Assembly (NCBI GenBank): GCA_964468005.1
Contig: CAYXUT010000019.1
Location: 1 to 24,736, forward strand
Direction: 5' to 3'
Source: TMED8 sp964468005
Lineage (GTDB): Bacteria > Pseudomonadota > Alphaproteobacteria > Rhodospirillales > Casp-alpha2
DNA: 24,736 nucleotides
Part shown: piece by piece, positions 6,991 through 15,382 of the stretch
Layout: every line of letters begins with the position of its first letter
How positions within the stretch are numbered: the stretch's first letter is position 1
Translations under genes and position numbers: made by a program
Notes under the pieces: model-generated
What the model saw: only the letters and a program-made list of their open reading frames with translations
Told to the model about the DNA's origin: nothing
Database searches by the model: none

Positions 6991-7746
6991 TCAATCGCCA
7001 GCCAAAAACTGCCGGGCCCGTTCAAGGTCGGCCGGAGTATCGACGCCGAGCGGAACCGTGTCAACGCGCGCAGCTGCAATACGCATACCGTTCTCAAGCG
7101 CACGAAGTTGCTCCAACCGCTCGCGCTGTTCCAGCACGCCGGGCGGTAATTCAATGAAGCGTCTGAGTGCCTCGCGCCTGTACGCGTAGACGCCGATATG
7201 GTAGAAGAGCGGTGCGTCATCGGCGTCACACCAAGGCACCGTGGCCCGGCTGAAATAGATCGCTCGGCCGATGTCGTCACCCGCCCCGAAAGCGACCACC
7301 GCCTTGACGACGTTGGGATTGGTGCGCTCTTCCGCATCGGTGATCTCCGTCACCAATGTGGCGATATCGATGTCCGCATCATCCAATGGATCGAGAACGG
7401 CACGCACCGCTGCTTTCTCGATGGTCGGGATATCGCCTTGGAGGTTGATCACTGCGTCAAACCTGCCGTCGGGATCGAACTTCTCAACCGCTTCATAGAT
7501 GCGATCGGACCCTGAGGGGTGGTCCGGATCGGTCAGAACGGCCTTGCCACCCGCTGCTTCGATAGTGTCGGCAATCACCTGTTCAGCGCAGGCAACGACG
7601 ACTGGGCCGCAGTCGGCTTCCATCGCGCGACGACAGACATGCACGATCATTGCATCGCCAGCAATATCGGCGAGCGGTTTGTCAGGCAGTCGGGTTGAGG
7701 CCATGCGGGCTGGGATCACAATGATGGGATTCTTGGGCGTGGTCAT
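6991..7746 (-). CDS. kdsB: 3-deoxy-manno-octulosonate cytidylyltransferase (CMP-KDO synthetase)
   Basis: Activates KDO with CTP to give CMP-KDO, the donor for inner-core lipopolysaccharide, so the cell should have an LPS outer membrane. The 251-residue length is typical. The N-terminal nucleotide-binding signature IPARMASTRLPDKPL covers residues 11-25; DPDHPSGSDRIYEA, INLQGDIPTIE and HIGVYAYRREAL follow in family order. It is the first gene of a kdsB-pheA pair on the minus strand. Its start is only about 30 bases from a repeat-containing promoter region that drives the divergent cytochrome c gene. No good Shine-Dalgarno sequence precedes the ATG at 7744-7746. Confidence 0.96.
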   Translation of the reverse strand: MTTPKNPIIVIPARMASTRLPDKPLADIAGDAMIVHVCRRAMEADCGPVVVACAEQVIADTIEAAGGKAVLTDPDHPSGSDRIYEAVEKFDPDGRFDAVINLQGDIPTIEKAAVRAVLDPLDDADIDIATLVTEITDAEERTNPNVVKAVVAFGAGDDIGRAIYFSRATVPWCDADDAPLFYHIGVYAYRREALRRFIELPPGVLEQRERLEQLRALENGMRIAAARVDTVPLGVDTPADLERARQFLAGD

Positions 7747-7775
7747 GGCAAGACATTAATCAGTTTGAGGCGCAA

Positions 7776-7823
7776 TTGCACTCACCGGTTCACACCGGTC
7801 TGTTTGCACTGTTATGATTGCAC
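7776..7823 (+). promoter_or_regulatory. Promoter with short repeats upstream of the cytochrome c gene
   Basis: TTCACA (7789-7794) and TATGAT (7813-7818), 18 bases apart, each match the sigma-70 consensus at five of six positions and point towards the cytochrome gene, with a start expected near 7825. Around them TTGCAC occurs three times on the same strand (7776, 7804, 7818; steps of 28 and 14), and the palindromic hexamer ACCGGT occurs twice (7784, 7794; step of 10). This arrangement around a promoter between divergent genes suggests operator sites. No regulator can be named. Confidence 0.45.
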
Positions 7824-7893
7824 GCGGGCAAACAAGCGGTTAAGTTCCGTCACGTTATGGTGTCATAAGTTCGGATTGGGTGTTCTCGTAGAA

Positions 7894-8358
7894 ATGTGGC
7901 TGGCTTTTGCCACCAACGCGCTGGGACGTGCGAATGCGCTGGAGAAGCCCGCTTACGCCGCAGCCAAGGAAGCTCCGGAAACCAAGACCGAGACCGCCCG
8001 CGCCGAAGACGTGCTAATCATGTTAGCATGCGCCGACGCGTCCAAGGGAGCCAAGATGTTTAGCAAATGCAAAGCCTGTCATACAGTCGAAAACGGCGGC
8101 AAGATTAAGGTCGGCCCGAACCTCTGGGATATCGTCGGCCGGGCCAACGCCCGCGCCAGTGGTTTTACTTATTCAGGCGCACTGAAGAAGATGGACGGCG
8201 AGTGGAGCTACGGCAACCTCGACACCTTCCTAGCCAAGCCGAAGGATTTCGTGCCGGGCACCACGATGGTATTTGCTGGGCTCAACAAGGCTGGACACCG
8301 CGCTGCCGTGCTGGCTTACCTGCGGACCTTGAGCGACGCGCCTAAAGCCCTGGCGTAA
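7894..8358 (+). CDS. Class I c-type cytochrome, probably membrane-anchored; start uncertain
   Basis: Periplasmic electron carrier of the small class I type. With the ATG at 7894 it is 154 residues: a hydrophobic start (MWLAFATNALG), an Ala/Glu-rich tether, heme attachment CKACH at 59-63, VGPNLW near 73-78 and the likely axial Met125 in PGTTMVFAGL. Homologues next to kdsB in alphaproteobacteria usually carry an N-terminal membrane anchor. The same frame stays open upstream and encodes KFGLGVLV just before this ATG, which looks like the front half of that anchor, but there is no in-frame ATG ahead of it. An ATG at 7857 lies one frame off. Either a TTG is used (7876) or a frameshift damaged the start. 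hisN follows 13 bases downstream. Confidence 0.8.
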   Translation: MWLAFATNALGRANALEKPAYAAAKEAPETKTETARAEDVLIMLACADASKGAKMFSKCKACHTVENGGKIKVGPNLWDIVGRANARASGFTYSGALKKMDGEWSYGNLDTFLAKPKDFVPGTTMVFAGLNKAGHRAAVLAYLRTLSDAPKALA

Positions 8359-8371
8359 GGCTGCGCATCCT

Positions 8372-9148
8372 TTGGAAAGCTGCCCCGACAAGCTGATTGC
8401 CCTCGCAACCGGCCTGGCTGATGCCGTCAGGCCGATCTCCATGTCCTATTTTCGAACGCCCGTCGAGGCCAAGGTCAAGAACGACAAGAGCCCGGTCTCT
8501 GTCGCCGACAAGAAAGCCGAGGCCAAGATGCGCGAAATGATCGAGGCAGAATATCCTGATCACGGCATCTTCGGCGAAGAATATGGCGTGGTGCGCACTG
8601 ATGCGGAATTCGTCTGGGTATTAGATCCCATCGACGGCACCAAATCGTTCCTGGTCGGTAAACCGTTGTTCGGTACTCTGATCGGCTTATTGCATAAGGG
8701 TCGGGCGGTACTGGGGGTCATTGACATGCCGGCCTTGGGCGAGCGCTGGACTGGGGCCAAGGGCCATCCAACCACCTTCAACGGCGAAAATGTCACCACG
8801 CGCGCTTGCGAGGATCTTTCCAAAGCCTGGATGCTGGTGACCTCGCCGGACATGTTTTTGGGCGATGATAAGCCTGCCTTCAAGCGGCTCAAGAGACAGG
8901 TGAAGTTCTTGCGCTGGGGCACCGACTGCATGGGCTACGGCCTTTTGGCCAACGGTTACGCGGACGTTGTTTGCGAGGCCAAGATGTCGCCTTACGATTA
9001 CGTGGCGCTAGTGCCGGTGGTCGAGGGAGCCGGCGGGGTCATGACCGATTGGCACGGCAATCCGTTGGGTCTGGAAAACGATGGCACCGTGCTGGCCTCT
9101 GGCGACAAACGCTTGCACGGCACAGCGATGGCCACACTCAAGGGCTAA
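8372..9148 (+). CDS. hisN: Inositol monophosphatase family protein, probable histidinol-phosphatase
   Basis: The 258-residue protein has the metal-dependent IMPase fold: GEE at 68-70, DPIDGT at 85-90 and a late aspartate, Asp209, in SPYDYVAL, all of which coordinate the catalytic metals. Its N-terminal pattern (FRTPVEAK, SPVSVADKKAE, IFGEEYG) resembles the HisN histidinol-phosphatases that complete histidine synthesis in alphaproteobacteria and actinobacteria. Inositol or related sugar phosphates remain possible substrates. The start is taken as TTG 8372, because no ATG or GTG in a fitting position precedes the conserved N-terminus. It is 13 bases after the cytochrome stop, so the two genes form a transcription unit; yejA starts 85 bases downstream. 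Confidence 0.85.
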   Translation: MESCPDKLIALATGLADAVRPISMSYFRTPVEAKVKNDKSPVSVADKKAEAKMREMIEAEYPDHGIFGEEYGVVRTDAEFVWVLDPIDGTKSFLVGKPLFGTLIGLLHKGRAVLGVIDMPALGERWTGAKGHPTTFNGENVTTRACEDLSKAWMLVTSPDMFLGDDKPAFKRLKRQVKFLRWGTDCMGYGLLANGYADVVCEAKMSPYDYVALVPVVEGAGGVMTDWHGNPLGLENDGTVLASGDKRLHGTAMATLKG

Positions 9149-9233
9149 TCACACTCTTTCGAACTCATCACAAGAGCGCCATAATCATCCGCCAAATCTT
9201 GATCCCATACCCTTTGACGACCAATATCGGTGC

Positions 9234-11093
9234 ATGATGAAAAAACTTCTGCTTTTCGGCTTTGCCGCGATCACATTTCTGGTTTTCAAGACCGCCCTGA
9301 ATGAGGCGGGAGCCGATACCCTCGACGGTGTCGAAGGCCGGCACGGCATCGCCATGCACGGAGATCTCAAATACCCGCCCGGCTTCGTTCATTTCGACTA
9401 TGTCAATCCGGCCGCGCCAAAAGTGGGATCGGTCCGACGGCACGCCATCGGTACCTTTGACAGCTTCAATCCCTTCATCATCAAGGGTAACGGTGCCACC
9501 GGCACGGGGTTCACATATAACTCGCTGATGTACGGCTCCGCCGACGAGGCCTTCAGCCAGTACGGCGAATTGGCAGAGCTGGTTTATACGCCAAAAAACC
9601 GCTCATGGGTTGCCTTTAAATTGCGCAAGGAAGCCAAATGGCATGACGGCAAGCCAGTGACCGTTGCCGACGTCATTTGGTCCTTCAACACGCTGGTCAA
9701 GAAGGGCTCACCCTTCTACCGCTTTTACTACGGTAGCGTCGCCAAGGTGACGAAGGCCGCCGAGCGTACGGTCCGCTTCGATTTCAAACCGGGTAAGAAT
9801 CGGGAATTACCGCTGATCCTTGGGCAGTTGACCGTGCTTCCCAAACACTACTGGGAAGGCCGCGACTTTACCAAGACGACCCTTGATCCACCGCTCGGTT
9901 CCGGCCCTTACAAGATCGGATCCTTTGAAGCGGGACGCTTCGTCGTGATCGAGCGGGTGAAGAATTATTGGGGCAAGGATCTGCCGGTCCACAAAGGAAA
10001 CTTTAACTTCGACACGATTCGATTTGACTACTACCGCGACCAGACCATCGCACTTGAGGCTTTCAAGGCCGGTGAGTACGATTATCGTGCGGAAAACTCA
10101 TCGAAAGCATGGGCCACCGCCTACAAGTTCAAAGCCGTCGATCAGGGCTTGATCAAAAAGGAAGAGATCAGCCACAACCGCTCGTCGGGCATGCAGGCCT
10201 TCGTCTTCAACACGCGTCGCAACATGTTCATCGACAAGCGTCTGCGGCGCGCCCTAGCCTATGGTTTTGATTTCGAATGGTCCAACAAGAACCTGTTCTA
10301 CGGACAGTACGCCCGCACCCACAGCTACTTCTCTAACTCCGAACTGGCAGCGACAGATCTCCCATCCACCGACGAGTTAAAAATCCTCAGGCCCTACAAG
10401 GGACGGGTTGCGGACGAGGTATTCACCAAGGTCTACCAAGCGCCGAAAGGGGGCGGTCCCAAACAAATCCGCAAGAATCTTCGGGTCGCCACCAAACTCT
10501 TGAAAGAGGCTGGCTGGGTGATCAAGGACGGGAAACGGGTCAATGCCAAGACAGGTCAGGCCTTGGACTTTGAGGTCCTGCTGGTCAGCCCCTTGTTCGA
10601 GCGCATCGTGCTGCCTTTTGCCAAGAACTTGGAAAAGCTAGGTGTGAAGGTGCGCGTTCGCACAGTCGACCCCTCACAGTATCGCCGCCGCATTCAGACC
10701 TATGACTTCGACGTCATCGTCGGCGGCTGGGGCCAATCGCTGTCACCAGGCAATGAACAGCGAAATTTCTGGGGCTCGAAAGCAGCAGACCTGGAGGGCG
10801 GTCGCAACACCATTGGCATCAAGGAACCGGTGATTGACGAGTTGGTCGAGAAGATCATCGCCGCGCCGACCCGCAAGGATTTGATCAACACCGTCAAAAG
10901 CCTCGACCGAATTCTGCAATGGGGACATTGGGTGATCCCCCATTGGCACGCCAAGTACGACCGAGTCGCTTATTGGGATAAATTTGGCCGGCCTAAGATC
11001 ACGCCCACGCAGGGCAATCAATTCACGGCCTGGTGGGTAGATATGACCCGCAACGCCGCCCTGACAGGCAAACTGGCATCGGCCAAGGAATAG
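9234..11093 (+). CDS. yejA: Peptide/oligopeptide ABC transporter, periplasmic binding protein (YejA family)
   Basis: Solute-binding component of a YejABEF importer, which takes up peptides. The 619-residue precursor starts MMKKLLLFGFAAITFLVF, a lysine-led hydrophobic signal peptide that probably ends near residue 27 (AGA-DT). The mature part has the SBP_bac_5 pattern: WVAFKLRKEAKWHDGKPVTVADVIWSF in the first lobe, a central FVFNTRRNMFIDKRLRRALAYGFD and a tryptophan-rich C-terminus (HWVIPHWHAKYDRVAYW). The frame is open for 51 codons further upstream, but these are a shadow of the hisN end and of the gap; the signal peptide fixes the start at 9234 or 9237. The two permeases and the ATPase follow directly in the same direction. 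Confidence 0.93.
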   Translation: MMKKLLLFGFAAITFLVFKTALNEAGADTLDGVEGRHGIAMHGDLKYPPGFVHFDYVNPAAPKVGSVRRHAIGTFDSFNPFIIKGNGATGTGFTYNSLMYGSADEAFSQYGELAELVYTPKNRSWVAFKLRKEAKWHDGKPVTVADVIWSFNTLVKKGSPFYRFYYGSVAKVTKAAERTVRFDFKPGKNRELPLILGQLTVLPKHYWEGRDFTKTTLDPPLGSGPYKIGSFEAGRFVVIERVKNYWGKDLPVHKGNFNFDTIRFDYYRDQTIALEAFKAGEYDYRAENSSKAWATAYKFKAVDQGLIKKEEISHNRSSGMQAFVFNTRRNMFIDKRLRRALAYGFDFEWSNKNLFYGQYARTHSYFSNSELAATDLPSTDELKILRPYKGRVADEVFTKVYQAPKGGGPKQIRKNLRVATKLLKEAGWVIKDGKRVNAKTGQALDFEVLLVSPLFERIVLPFAKNLEKLGVKVRVRTVDPSQYRRRIQTYDFDVIVGGWGQSLSPGNEQRNFWGSKAADLEGGRNTIGIKEPVIDELVEKIIAAPTRKDLINTVKSLDRILQWGHWVIPHWHAKYDRVAYWDKFGRPKITPTQGNQFTAWWVDMTRNAALTGKLASAKE

Positions 11094-11128
11094 CTACCAC
11101 ACTCATTGAAACACGCTAGATTAACTCC

Positions 11129-12250
11129 ATGTATGCCTACATCCTCCGTCGCCTGTTGCTGATTATCCCGACCTTGCTCGGAATCATGATCATTAACTTT
11201 GTCGTCATCCAGTTCGTGCCCGGCGGCCCGGTGGAACAGATGATCGCACAAATCACCGGCGAAAATATCGATGCAACAGCACGGGTCGGCGGCCAGGCGG
11301 GACAAGAAACGCAGAGCTCGGCCCAATCGAAGACCTCCGCCGGCAAGTCAGGCGAGGGTGGCACAAACCGCTACCGCGGCGCCCAGGGTCTGCCGCCGGA
11401 GATGATCAAGCAGATCGAAAAACAGTTTGGTCTGGACAAGCCCATCCACGAGCGCTTCGTCCTAATGATGGGCAACTACATTCGCTTCGATTTCGGCGAC
11501 AGTTATTTCCAGGACCGCTCCGTCGCCCAACTGGTCATCGATAAGATGCCGGTGTCCATTTCGCTCGGCATTTGGACGACACTCTTGGTCTACCTGATCT
11601 CAATACCGCTCGGAGTGCGCAAGGCGGTGCGCGACGGCTCCAGATTCGACGTCTGGACCTCGGGCGTGGTGGTTTTTGGCAATGCGGTGCCGTCGTTCCT
11701 GTTCGCCATTCTGCTTATCGTTTTGTTCGCTGGCGGGCGCTACTTCGACTGGTTCCCGCTTAGGGGGCTGACATCGCCCAACTTTGATGACCTCTCCACT
11801 ATTGGCAAGATCGGCGATTATTTTTGGCATATGGCTCTACCGGTAATTTCAATGGTGATCGGCGGCTTCGCCGGGCTCACCATGCTAACCAAGAACTCGT
11901 TCATCGAGGAGATCAACAAGCAATACGTCGTTACCGCACGCTCCAAGGGCCTGACCAAAAAACGGGTGCTCTATGGCCACGTATTCAGGAACGCCATGCT
12001 GATCGTCGTCGCTGGATTTCCAAGCGCCTTCATCGGCATCCTTTTTACCGGCGCCTTGCTGACGGAAGTGATTTTTTCTTTGGATGGCCTCGGCCTCTTA
12101 GGCTTTGAAGCAGTGCTCAAACGCGATTACCCGTTGATGTTTGGAACGCTGTATTTCTTTACTTTACTAGGCCTGTTGATGGGCATTATCGGTGACATCA
12201 TGTACCATATCATTGACCCCCGAATCGATTTTGAGGCGCGGGATATCTGA
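11129..12250 (+). CDS. yejB: Peptide ABC transporter permease (YejB family)
   Basis: Inner-membrane permease of the Yej importer. The 373-residue protein opens MYAYILRRLLLIIPTLLGIM, the usual first helix of DppB/OppB-type permeases. A long polar periplasmic loop (about residues 45-95, rich in Gly, Gln and Ser) follows, as is typical of YejB, and then five more hydrophobic segments. The cytoplasmic coupling loop TARSKGLTKKRVLYGHVFRN (near 270-290) corresponds to the EAA motif that contacts the ATPase. It starts 35 bases after yejA, and only one base separates its stop from the yejE start, which suggests tight translational coupling. Confidence 0.95.
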   Translation: MYAYILRRLLLIIPTLLGIMIINFVVIQFVPGGPVEQMIAQITGENIDATARVGGQAGQETQSSAQSKTSAGKSGEGGTNRYRGAQGLPPEMIKQIEKQFGLDKPIHERFVLMMGNYIRFDFGDSYFQDRSVAQLVIDKMPVSISLGIWTTLLVYLISIPLGVRKAVRDGSRFDVWTSGVVVFGNAVPSFLFAILLIVLFAGGRYFDWFPLRGLTSPNFDDLSTIGKIGDYFWHMALPVISMVIGGFAGLTMLTKNSFIEEINKQYVVTARSKGLTKKRVLYGHVFRNAMLIVVAGFPSAFIGILFTGALLTEVIFSLDGLGLLGFEAVLKRDYPLMFGTLYFFTLLGLLMGIIGDIMYHIIDPRIDFEARDI

Positions 12251-12251
12251 G

Positions 12252-13334
12252 ATGGACATCCGCCCGCACACAGCTGAAGAAACATTGCGCACCGAACGTT
12301 TCCTGGGCCTGCATATCACTCCCATCACGCGGCGGCGGATAGAGAATTTCAAGCGCAACCGACGCGGTTTTATTTCGTTCTGGATATTCTCGGTGTTCTT
12401 CGTGATTACGCTGTTCGCGGAAATTATCGCCAATGACAAACCGCTCATGGTGCGTTTCGATGGGGATTTCCACTTCCCGGCCTTCATCGCCTACCCGGAA
12501 ACGACTTTCGGGGGCGAGTTTCAGACGGAAGCCGATTACCGCGACGAATTCGTCACCGAGCTAATAGCCGAAAAAGGCTGGATGATCTGGCCTCCGATCC
12601 GCTTCAGTTTCGACACTGTCAACTACGACCTTCCCGTTCCCGCCCCGGCACCACCCAGCGCCGTCAACTGGCTCGGCACCGACGACCAGGGCCGAGATGT
12701 GGTGGCACGCATGATCTACGGCTTTCGCATTTCCGTCCTGTTCGGCTTCGTGCTTACGATCATTAGCGCAGCGGTCGGGGTCTCGGTCGGCGCCTTCCAG
12801 GGGTTTTATGGCGGATATCTAGATTTGATTGGGCAGCGTTTTATCGAGATCTGGGCCGGCATGCCAGTGCTTTATTTGCTGATTATCCTGGCGAGCATCA
12901 TTACGCCCAACTTCTGGTGGTTGCTCGGCCTTCTGCTGCTGTTCAGTTGGATAGGCTTCGTCGGCGTCGTCCGGGCGGAATTTCTACGCGCCAGAAATCT
13001 TGATTTCGTCCGCGCTGCGCGGGCTCTCGGTGTTTCGGATTTCGTGCTGATCTACAAGCACGTGCTCCCCAACGCCATGGTCGCCACCATCACCTTCATG
13101 CCTTTCACCCTCGCCGGCTCGATCACTACGCTGACGGGCCTTGACTTTTTGGGCTTCGGCCTGCCGCCGGGGGCACCCTCGCTGGGAGAACTCCTGAACC
13201 AGGGCAAGGCTAATCTGCAGGCTCCGTGGCTCGGTATTTCCGGTTTCGTGGTCATTGCCTTGATGCTGAGCCTTCTGGTCTTTATCGGTGAAGCGGTACG
13301 TGATGCGTTTGATCCGAGGAAGGTGTTCCGATGA
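12252..13334 (+). CDS. yejE: Peptide ABC transporter permease (YejE family)
   Basis: Second inner-membrane permease of the importer, 360 residues. A basic N-terminus (ITRRRIENFKRNRRGFISF) leads into the first helix; a periplasmic domain of about 100 residues ends with the DppC/YejE hallmark NWLGTDDQGRDVVARMIYG. Five hydrophobic helices follow, with an EAA-type loop at RAARALGVSDFVLIYKHVLP and a C-terminal EAVRDAFDPRKVFR. An in-frame start 20 codons earlier would overlap yejB; ATG 12252, one base after the yejB TGA, is the natural coupled start. Its stop overlaps the yejF ATG as ATGA. Confidence 0.95.
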   Translation: MDIRPHTAEETLRTERFLGLHITPITRRRIENFKRNRRGFISFWIFSVFFVITLFAEIIANDKPLMVRFDGDFHFPAFIAYPETTFGGEFQTEADYRDEFVTELIAEKGWMIWPPIRFSFDTVNYDLPVPAPAPPSAVNWLGTDDQGRDVVARMIYGFRISVLFGFVLTIISAAVGVSVGAFQGFYGGYLDLIGQRFIEIWAGMPVLYLLIILASIITPNFWWLLGLLLLFSWIGFVGVVRAEFLRARNLDFVRAARALGVSDFVLIYKHVLPNAMVATITFMPFTLAGSITTLTGLDFLGFGLPPGAPSLGELLNQGKANLQAPWLGISGFVVIALMLSLLVFIGEAVRDAFDPRKVFR

Positions 13335-14956
13335 ACCATCTTCTGGAAATTAACAACCTCGCGACCTCCTTCGGTCAGGGCGACGCGGAAGTGAAGGCGG
13401 TACGCGGTGCAACGTTCCATATCGACAAGGGCGAAACGGTAGCGCTGGTCGGTGAGTCGGGTTCCGGCAAATCGGTAACGGCCTTGTCGGCCATGCGCCT
13501 ACTACCGTACCCGCTAGCCCATCACCCGTCGGGCGGCATCCGCTTCAAGGAAGACGAGTTGCTCTCTGCATCGGACGGCCGTATGCGCGTTCTTCGCGGC
13601 AACGATCTGGCGATGATTTTTCAAGAACCGCTGACCAGCCTCAACCCGCTGCATTCCATAGAAAAACAGATCGCCGAGACACTGCTGTTACACAAGGCCA
13701 TAACACCGACGAAAGCCCGCAAGCGAGTGATCGGACTGTTGAAATTAGTCGGCCTTGAGGCCGCGCTCGAAAGGCTCTCGGCGCTGCCGCATGAATTCTC
13801 CGGAGGCCAGCAGCAGCGCGTGATGATCGCAATGGCGCTGGCCAATGACCCGGACCTGCTAATCGCCGACGAACCAACCACAGCGCTCGATGTGACGGTG
13901 CAAGCGCAGGTGCTGAAACTCCTAAAAGACCTGCAGCGCGAGCTGGGCATGGCGATTCTGTTCATCACCCATGACCTCGGTATCGTGCGTAGTATGGCGG
14001 ATCGGGTCTGCGTCATGAACGACGGCAAGATTGTCGAACAGGGTCCGGTATCGAAAGTCTTCGAGATGCCGGCGCACGAGTACACCCGCCATCTTCTGGC
14101 CGCCGAGCCGAAAGACCGTCCCGACCCGGCACCAACCGAAGCGCCGGAAATCATGGTCAGCGATAATGTCAAGGTCTGGCACCCCGTGAAACGCGGCTTC
14201 TTACGCCGCACGGTCGGCCATATCAAGGCAGTAGACGGCATCTCGGTGGCCATCAAGCGCGGCCATACCTTGGGCGTTGTCGGCGAATCGGGTTCGGGAA
14301 AATCGACACTCGCCCGGGCACTCTTACGCCTTGAGCGCTCTGAGGGCGGCATCAAATTCATGGGCAACGATTTGCAAGGTTTACAGTTCAAGGGCCTGCG
14401 CCCGCTCAGGCGAGAAATGCAAATCGTCTTCCAAGACCCCTTCGGCTCATTGAGCCCGCGCCTCTCGGTCGGCCAGATCATCGAAGAAGGGCTCCTGGTG
14501 CACGATCTCGGTGGCAGCAACCAAGCGCACCGTCAATTGATCGGTGAGGCGCTTTTGGAGGTGGGGCTGGAACCTACCATGCAGAACCGCTACCCGCATG
14601 AATTCTCCGGCGGCCAACGCCAGCGCATCGCCATCGCCCGCGCGCTGGTGTTAAAACCTAAATTCATCGTCTTGGATGAGCCAACCTCGGCGCTGGATAT
14701 GTCGGTGCAGGCACAGATCACCGACCTGCTGCGCGGCCTGCAGCAAAAGCATGACCTCGCCTACATGTTCATCAGCCACGATTTGAAAGTCATCCGCGCG
14801 CTGGCGCATGAAGTCATCGTCATGAAAGACGGCAAGGTGGTTGAGGCCGGCCCCGCCGACCAGGTCATTAACAATCCGGAAACGCCTTACACCAAGGCAC
14901 TGATGGCCGCAGCCTTTGACTTACGGGCAGATGAGACGGGCATCGTCAGCACTTAA
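13331..14956 (+). CDS. yejF: Peptide ABC transporter ATPase with two fused nucleotide-binding domains (YejF family)
   Basis: ATPase that powers the Yej importer, with both nucleotide-binding domains in one 541-residue chain, as is normal for YejF. Domain 1 has Walker A GESGSGKS (41-48), Q-loop Gln98, signature FSGGQ (156-160), Walker B LLIADE (186-191) and H-loop His214. Domain 2 repeats these at 318-325, Gln378, 425-429, IVLDE (446-450) and His493. The linker around 262-290 contains the oligopeptide-type extension. All catalytic residues are intact. It begins within the yejE stop codon (ATGA overlap), so it is translationally coupled and completes the yejABEF operon. No clear terminator follows; an antisense pseudogene begins five bases later. 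Confidence 0.96.
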   Translation: MNHLLEINNLATSFGQGDAEVKAVRGATFHIDKGETVALVGESGSGKSVTALSAMRLLPYPLAHHPSGGIRFKEDELLSASDGRMRVLRGNDLAMIFQEPLTSLNPLHSIEKQIAETLLLHKAITPTKARKRVIGLLKLVGLEAALERLSALPHEFSGGQQQRVMIAMALANDPDLLIADEPTTALDVTVQAQVLKLLKDLQRELGMAILFITHDLGIVRSMADRVCVMNDGKIVEQGPVSKVFEMPAHEYTRHLLAAEPKDRPDPAPTEAPEIMVSDNVKVWHPVKRGFLRRTVGHIKAVDGISVAIKRGHTLGVVGESGSGKSTLARALLRLERSEGGIKFMGNDLQGLQFKGLRPLRREMQIVFQDPFGSLSPRLSVGQIIEEGLLVHDLGGSNQAHRQLIGEALLEVGLEPTMQNRYPHEFSGGQRQRIAIARALVLKPKFIVLDEPTSALDMSVQAQITDLLRGLQQKHDLAYMFISHDLKVIRALAHEVIVMKDGKVVEAGPADQVINNPETPYTKALMAAAFDLRADETGIVST

Positions 14957-14960
14957 GCCC

Positions 14961-15361
14961 CTACTCCGCCGCCACCGCCAATCCAGCTTCCACCGACGGC
15001 GATAGGTATGCGCCCTGGCGCAGCAACTCCCCCTGCACGCAATTGGGACCGAGATCCTTCGGCTGCATGCCAGAATTAGCGGAACCGGCGGCGGCAACGC
15101 CCGCCGCGTGACCGGTCATCCAGCATTGAGGTATTTCGCGCAGGAAGGTATGCGAACTGGCGTCGCAGGCGACATGCCGTCCCGCGCCCAAGACGCCATC
15201 AATACCAACCGGCACACCACCGGCAACCTAAGTTTTTCGCCGTCTTTTGGCCCGAGATCACTTTCTTCCGCCATGACGATTGCACCTCTTCCTGGCAGCT
15301 GCCTTAATACGTGCAGCGTAATCCGCCGCCGCGCGGCCAGCAGATGTATGTCACTTCCCAT
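14961..15361 (-). pseudogene. C-terminal remnant of an FAD-dependent oxidoreductase
   Basis: The minus strand ending at TAG 14961-14963 encodes VPVGIDGVLGAGRHVACD, IPQCWMTGHAAGVAAA and ELLRQGAYLSP. This is the familiar C-terminal end of FAD_oxidored-type flavoproteins, where the GAGR and GHAAG segments contact FAD. Upstream the frame breaks near 15205-15222: a TAG appears in this frame, while the preceding conserved-looking text (AEESDLGPKDGEKLRLP) is one frame off, pointing to a single-base indel. The rest of the gene, several hundred codons including the N-terminal Rossmann motif, is absent; ghrA begins there on the other strand. It therefore cannot make a working enzyme. The former substrate is unknown. 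Confidence 0.75.
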
Positions 15362-15368
15362 TTTCTCC

Positions 15369-15374
15369 AGGAGG
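15369..15374 (+). promoter_or_regulatory. Ribosome binding site fixing a TTG start for ghrA
   Basis: A perfect AGGAGG lies eight bases before TTG 15383-15385. The frame is open for 24 codons further upstream, but those codons overlap the oxidoreductase remnant and do not resemble the family, whereas the TTG start gives MILLFMSEED, the normal GhrA N-terminus. Confidence 0.8.
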
Positions 15375-15382
15375 TAGAAACC

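Noticed and set aside
13621..14520. Antisense frame of 299 codons inside yejF
   Set aside because: It lies opposite both conserved ATPase motif sets and is rich in Ser, Arg and Pro, as shadow frames are.
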